From Candidatus Cloacimonadota bacterium (GTDB lineage Bacteria; Cloacimonadota; Cloacimonadia; Cloacimonadales; Cloacimonadaceae): DNA of 16,361 bases. Positions 13,958 to 16,361 of the stretch are shown here, piece after piece; position 1 is the first letter of the stretch, and each line of letters begins with the position of its first letter. The notes under the pieces are model-generated. The model searched no databases. It had not been told where the DNA came from and saw only the letters and a list, made by a program, of their open reading frames with translations. Location: NCBI GenBank assembly GCA_016875595.1, contig VGPI01000021.1, forward strand, positions 1 through 16,361. Reading direction: 5' to 3'. A program made the translations under genes and the position numbers.

Positions 13958-15925
13958 TTATTTATCATCAACCACTTCATACTCGGCGTCGATCGGACCT
14001 TGATCTTTGTCCTTGCCGGATTGTTGTTGCTTCTGGGCAAAGTCCTCCGGATTGAACCCGGCGGCATTAGGATCGAATCCACCGGCTCCGGCGTCTCCGC
14101 CTTGCTGTTTCTGTAGATCGGCATAGATCATCTCTGCCAGCTTGTGCGCTTTCTTTTGCAGTTCTTCTCGGGCGGTATCCAGTTCGCTCTTCGCGGTGGC
14201 TTTTTCATAGGCCTCGCGGGCGGTTTTGAGGGCGGTTTCCAGGTCGCTCTTTTCGCTATCGGAGAGCTTGTCGCCATAGTCCTTCATGCTCTTTTCGGTA
14301 GAGAAGATCATCGTATCCAGTTCGTTGCGGGCAGTGATGAATTCCTGACGCTGCTTATCCTCATCGGCGTGCATCTCGGCATCTTTGATCATCCGTTCGA
14401 TGTCTTCCTGGCTCATGGAACCGGCACGATCGATCATGATCGATTGTTCTTTGCCGGTGCCCTTGTCCTTGGCGGCAACGTGCAGAATGCCATTGGCATC
14501 GATATTGAAGGTCACCTCGATCTGAGGAATGCCGCGCGGAGCAGCCGGAATGCCGACCAGGTCAAAGCGTCCCAGGGATTTGTTGTCCGTAGCCATCGGG
14601 CGCTCGCCTTGCAGGACGAGGATGGTGACGGCGGTCTGGTTATCCGCTGCCGTGGAAAAAACCTGGCTCTTGGTGGTCGGAACGGTGGTATTGCGTGGGA
14701 TGAGCGTGGTCATGACCCCGCCCAGCGTCTCGATCCCCAGAGACAAAGGTGTCACATCCAGCAGGAGGACGTCATTGAGCTTTTCGTCCCCGCCCAGGAT
14801 CGCACCTTGGATCGACGCACCGACTGCGACCACTTCGTCAGGATTAAGCGTGTGATTGGCTTTTTTACCAAAGAACCTTTCCACCGCTTCCAGAACAGCG
14901 GGGATGCGGGTGCTGCCACCGACCAGGAGTATCTCGTCGATCTCGGAGGTCTCCAGTTTGGCATCTTTCAATGCCTGCCGGCAAGGACCAAGCGTGCGCT
15001 CCACCAGATCAGCGGTAAGGCGGTTGAATTCGGAACGGTTCAGATCCAGGTTCAGGTGTTTGGGTCCCGAGGCATCAGCAGTGATAAAGGGCAGGTTGAT
15101 GTTGGTCGTCTGCGTACCCGAGAGCTCGATCTTCGCCTTTTCCGCTGCTTCCTTGAGCCGCTGCATTGCCATCGGATCCTTGGACAGGTCGATCCCTTCC
15201 TGCTTCTTGAATTCGGCAAGGATCCAGTCGATCACGCGCTTATCAAAGTCATCGCCACCCAGATGTGTATCCCCATTGGTGGATTTGACCTCCACAAAAC
15301 CAGAGGCAACCTCGAGGATGGAAATATCAAAGGTGCCGCCACCCAGGTCATAGACCGCCACTTTCTCTTCCTTCTTTTGTTCCATGCCATAAGCCAGAGC
15401 GGCGGCGGTCGGCTCATTGATGATGCGCTTCACTTCCAGACCGGCGATCTTGCCGGCATCTTTGGTCGCCTGACGTTGGTCATCATTGAAATAAGCCGGC
15501 ACCGTAATCACGGCTTCGGTCACTTTCTCGCCCAGATATGCCTCAGCGGTCTCTTTCATCTTGGTGAGCACCATGGCGGAGATCTCCTGCGGCGTGAAGT
15601 TTTTGTCCTCGGATTGGACAAAGACCGCCGCCTGTCCCTTGAGACCGGAAATCACCTTATATGGCACCTGCTTGATCTCTTCGCCCACTTCATTGTAGGC
15701 ACGCCCCATGAAGCGCTTGATCGAATAGACCGTGTTTTGGGGATTGGTGATCGCCTGGCGTTTGGCGATCTGACCGACCAGACGTTGCCCATCTTTGGTG
15801 AATGCCACGACAGACGGTGTGGTGCGGCTACCTTCCGCATTGGTTATGACTACCGGTTTGCCGCCTTCGACGACGGCGACGCAGGAATTGGTCGTTCCCA
15901 GGTCAATTCCTATTATCTTTCCCAT
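13958..15925 (-). CDS. dnaK: Chaperone protein DnaK (Hsp70)
   Basis: DnaK is the ATP-driven Hsp70 of the cytosol. The 655 residues contain GIDLGTTNSCVAV (5-17), NEPTAAALAYG (170-180), DLGGGTFDIS (193-202), VGGSTRIP (335-342), the interdomain linker LLLDVTPLSLG (387-397), a substrate-binding domain, a helical lid and a Gln/Gly-rich tail ending IDAEYEVVDDK, which matches the usual acidic DnaK C-terminus. Two ATGs compete. The one at 15923-15925 is chosen because GGAGG lies 5 nt upstream and MGKIIGIDLG is the standard N-terminus; the upstream ATG (15935-15937) overlaps that site. It is first of dnaK-dnaJ-rsmE. No grpE or hrcA is in the window and no CIRCE element is seen. Confidence 0.98.
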   Translation of the reverse strand: MGKIIGIDLGTTNSCVAVVEGGKPVVITNAEGSRTTPSVVAFTKDGQRLVGQIAKRQAITNPQNTVYSIKRFMGRAYNEVGEEIKQVPYKVISGLKGQAAVFVQSEDKNFTPQEISAMVLTKMKETAEAYLGEKVTEAVITVPAYFNDDQRQATKDAGKIAGLEVKRIINEPTAAALAYGMEQKKEEKVAVYDLGGGTFDISILEVASGFVEVKSTNGDTHLGGDDFDKRVIDWILAEFKKQEGIDLSKDPMAMQRLKEAAEKAKIELSGTQTTNINLPFITADASGPKHLNLDLNRSEFNRLTADLVERTLGPCRQALKDAKLETSEIDEILLVGGSTRIPAVLEAVERFFGKKANHTLNPDEVVAVGASIQGAILGGDEKLNDVLLLDVTPLSLGIETLGGVMTTLIPRNTTVPTTKSQVFSTAADNQTAVTILVLQGERPMATDNKSLGRFDLVGIPAAPRGIPQIEVTFNIDANGILHVAAKDKGTGKEQSIMIDRAGSMSQEDIERMIKDAEMHADEDKQRQEFITARNELDTMIFSTEKSMKDYGDKLSDSEKSDLETALKTAREAYEKATAKSELDTAREELQKKAHKLAEMIYADLQKQQGGDAGAGGFDPNAAGFNPEDFAQKQQQSGKDKDQGPIDAEYEVVDDK

Positions 15926-15992
15926 GTTTTCCTCCATGTCTTTCTTCTTAATTCTCTGTTCAGGATCAATTTAATTCTCCATTTGGTCGTTA
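15926..15992 (-). other. Short dnaK leader, no clear promoter
   Basis: These 67 nt separate the dnaK start from the tandem repeats. I find no TTAGCACTC-N9-GAGTGCTAA (CIRCE) and no convincing -35/-10 pair. TTGATC near 15965 is not followed by a TATAAT-like box. The promoter may therefore lie within or beyond the repeats. Confidence 0.5.
15931..15935 (-). promoter_or_regulatory. Ribosome binding site of dnaK
   Basis: GGAGG on the minus strand, 5 nt before the ATG at 15923-15925. It decides between two in-frame starts four codons apart, since the upstream ATG overlaps it. Confidence 0.85.
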
Positions 15993-16336
15993 GTGCCGCC
16001 CCTCCGGGGCTGATCATTGCCGGGACATTGCTGTGCAGGGGTTCCGCTCCGCTCCACACCCTGCCTGATCTTGGTGCCGCCCCTCCGGGGCTGATCATTG
16101 CCGGGACATTGCTGTGCCGGGGTTCCGCTCCGCTCCACACCCTGCCTGAGCTTGGTGCCGCCCCTCCGGGGCTGATCATTGCTGGGACATTGCTGTGCCG
16201 GGGTTCCGCTCCGCTCCACACCCTGCCTGATCTTGGTGCCGCCCCTCCGGGGCTGATCATTGCTGGGACATTGCTGTGCAGGGGTTCCGCTCCGCTCCAC
16301 ACCCTGCCTGATCTTGGTGCCGCCCCTCCGGGGCTG
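15993..16336. repeat. 81-bp tandem repeat array, four full copies plus a partial
   Basis: Copies begin at 15993, 16074, 16155 and 16236, each exactly 81 bp, and a 20-nt partial copy begins at 16317. Each opens on the plus strand with GTGCCGCCCCTCCGGGGCTG and ends in CCTGCCTGA[TG]CTTG. Copies differ at only a few positions: CCGGG or CTGGG, CAGGGG or CCGGGG, GATC or GAGC. Each holds a hairpin GCCCC-TCC-GGGGC and a direct repeat of CATTGC; in copies 1 and 4 the minus strand could also pair GCAGGG with CCCTGC. The array is much more GC-rich than the neighbouring genes. Because 81 is a multiple of 3, long frames stay open through it, but they start at GTG or TTG without ribosome binding sites, so I treat it as non-coding. 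Confidence 0.95.
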
Positions 16337-16361
16337 GAAGGATCGGGTATCCACAAGTTTT
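16337..16361. other. Right edge of window, unique sequence
   Basis: A 25-nt non-repeat flank follows the partial last copy. Nothing recognisable is seen and no gene start is supported. Confidence 0.4.

Noticed and set aside
13127..14116. 329-codon plus-strand frame opposite dnaJ and dnaK
   Set aside because: It lies wholly antisense to two clearly coding genes and its translation matches no family; it is a shadow of their codon bias.
15993..16336. CRISPR array
   Set aside because: The whole 81-bp unit is repeated with almost no variation. There are no short repeats separated by unique spacers, and no cas gene.
15913..16356. Long minus-strand frames (127 and 147 codons) through the 81-bp repeats
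   Set aside because: They are open only because the repeat length is a multiple of three. They start at GTG or TTG without a ribosome binding site, two different frames are open at once, and the longer one runs over the dnaK start.

Overview
The window looks like chromosome of an anaerobic Gram-negative bacterium of the FCB type. My best guess is Candidatus Cloacimonadota or a close relative. This is inferred, not proven. The reasons are an lpxK gene (so a lipid A outer membrane), a very large secreted M6 metalloprotease with long beta-rich repeat tracts, and an RsmE carrying a Bacteroidetes-like stretch (AIKQCDNPYLPKI). No phage, transposase, CRISPR, tRNA or rRNA gene was seen.

Left third (204-6920, minus strand): one giant gene encodes a secreted M6-family zinc metalloprotease (HEMSHSMGFPD). 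It is followed by about 1,600 residues of strand-rich repeats and a C-terminal fibronectin-III-like domain. It has a good promoter and ribosome binding site. Its 3' side carries a 13-bp perfect stem-loop.

Middle intergenic region (6921-7464): this 544-nt gap separates two divergent transcription units. It holds the protease promoter, a 12-bp inverted pair containing the -35 hexamer, and a striking perfect palindrome with two 45-nt arms and a 3-nt spacer (7127-7219).

Plus-strand operon (7465-12050): five tightly packed genes encode a UvrC/Cho-like protein with a degenerate nuclease site but intact Fe-S cysteines, PurC (purine synthesis), a single-domain response regulator, LpxK (lipid A kinase) and a DASS/SLC13-type anion permease. 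Gaps are at most 12 nt, with one overlap of 7 nt. The functions are unrelated, so this looks like a housekeeping transcription unit rather than one pathway.

Minus-strand operon (15925 down to 12043): dnaK, dnaJ and rsmE form a heat-shock chaperone unit with a 16S rRNA methyltransferase as last gene. Its 3' end overlaps the 3' end of the permease gene by 8 bp, leaving no room for terminators between the units. Directly upstream of dnaK are four and a quarter copies of a GC-rich 81-bp tandem repeat (15993-16336).

I found no clear new defence or mobile system. The best leads are the 93-nt palindrome, the reduced UvrC-like protein, the 81-bp repeats in front of dnaK, and the charged loops inserted at the same place in three repeats of the giant protease.
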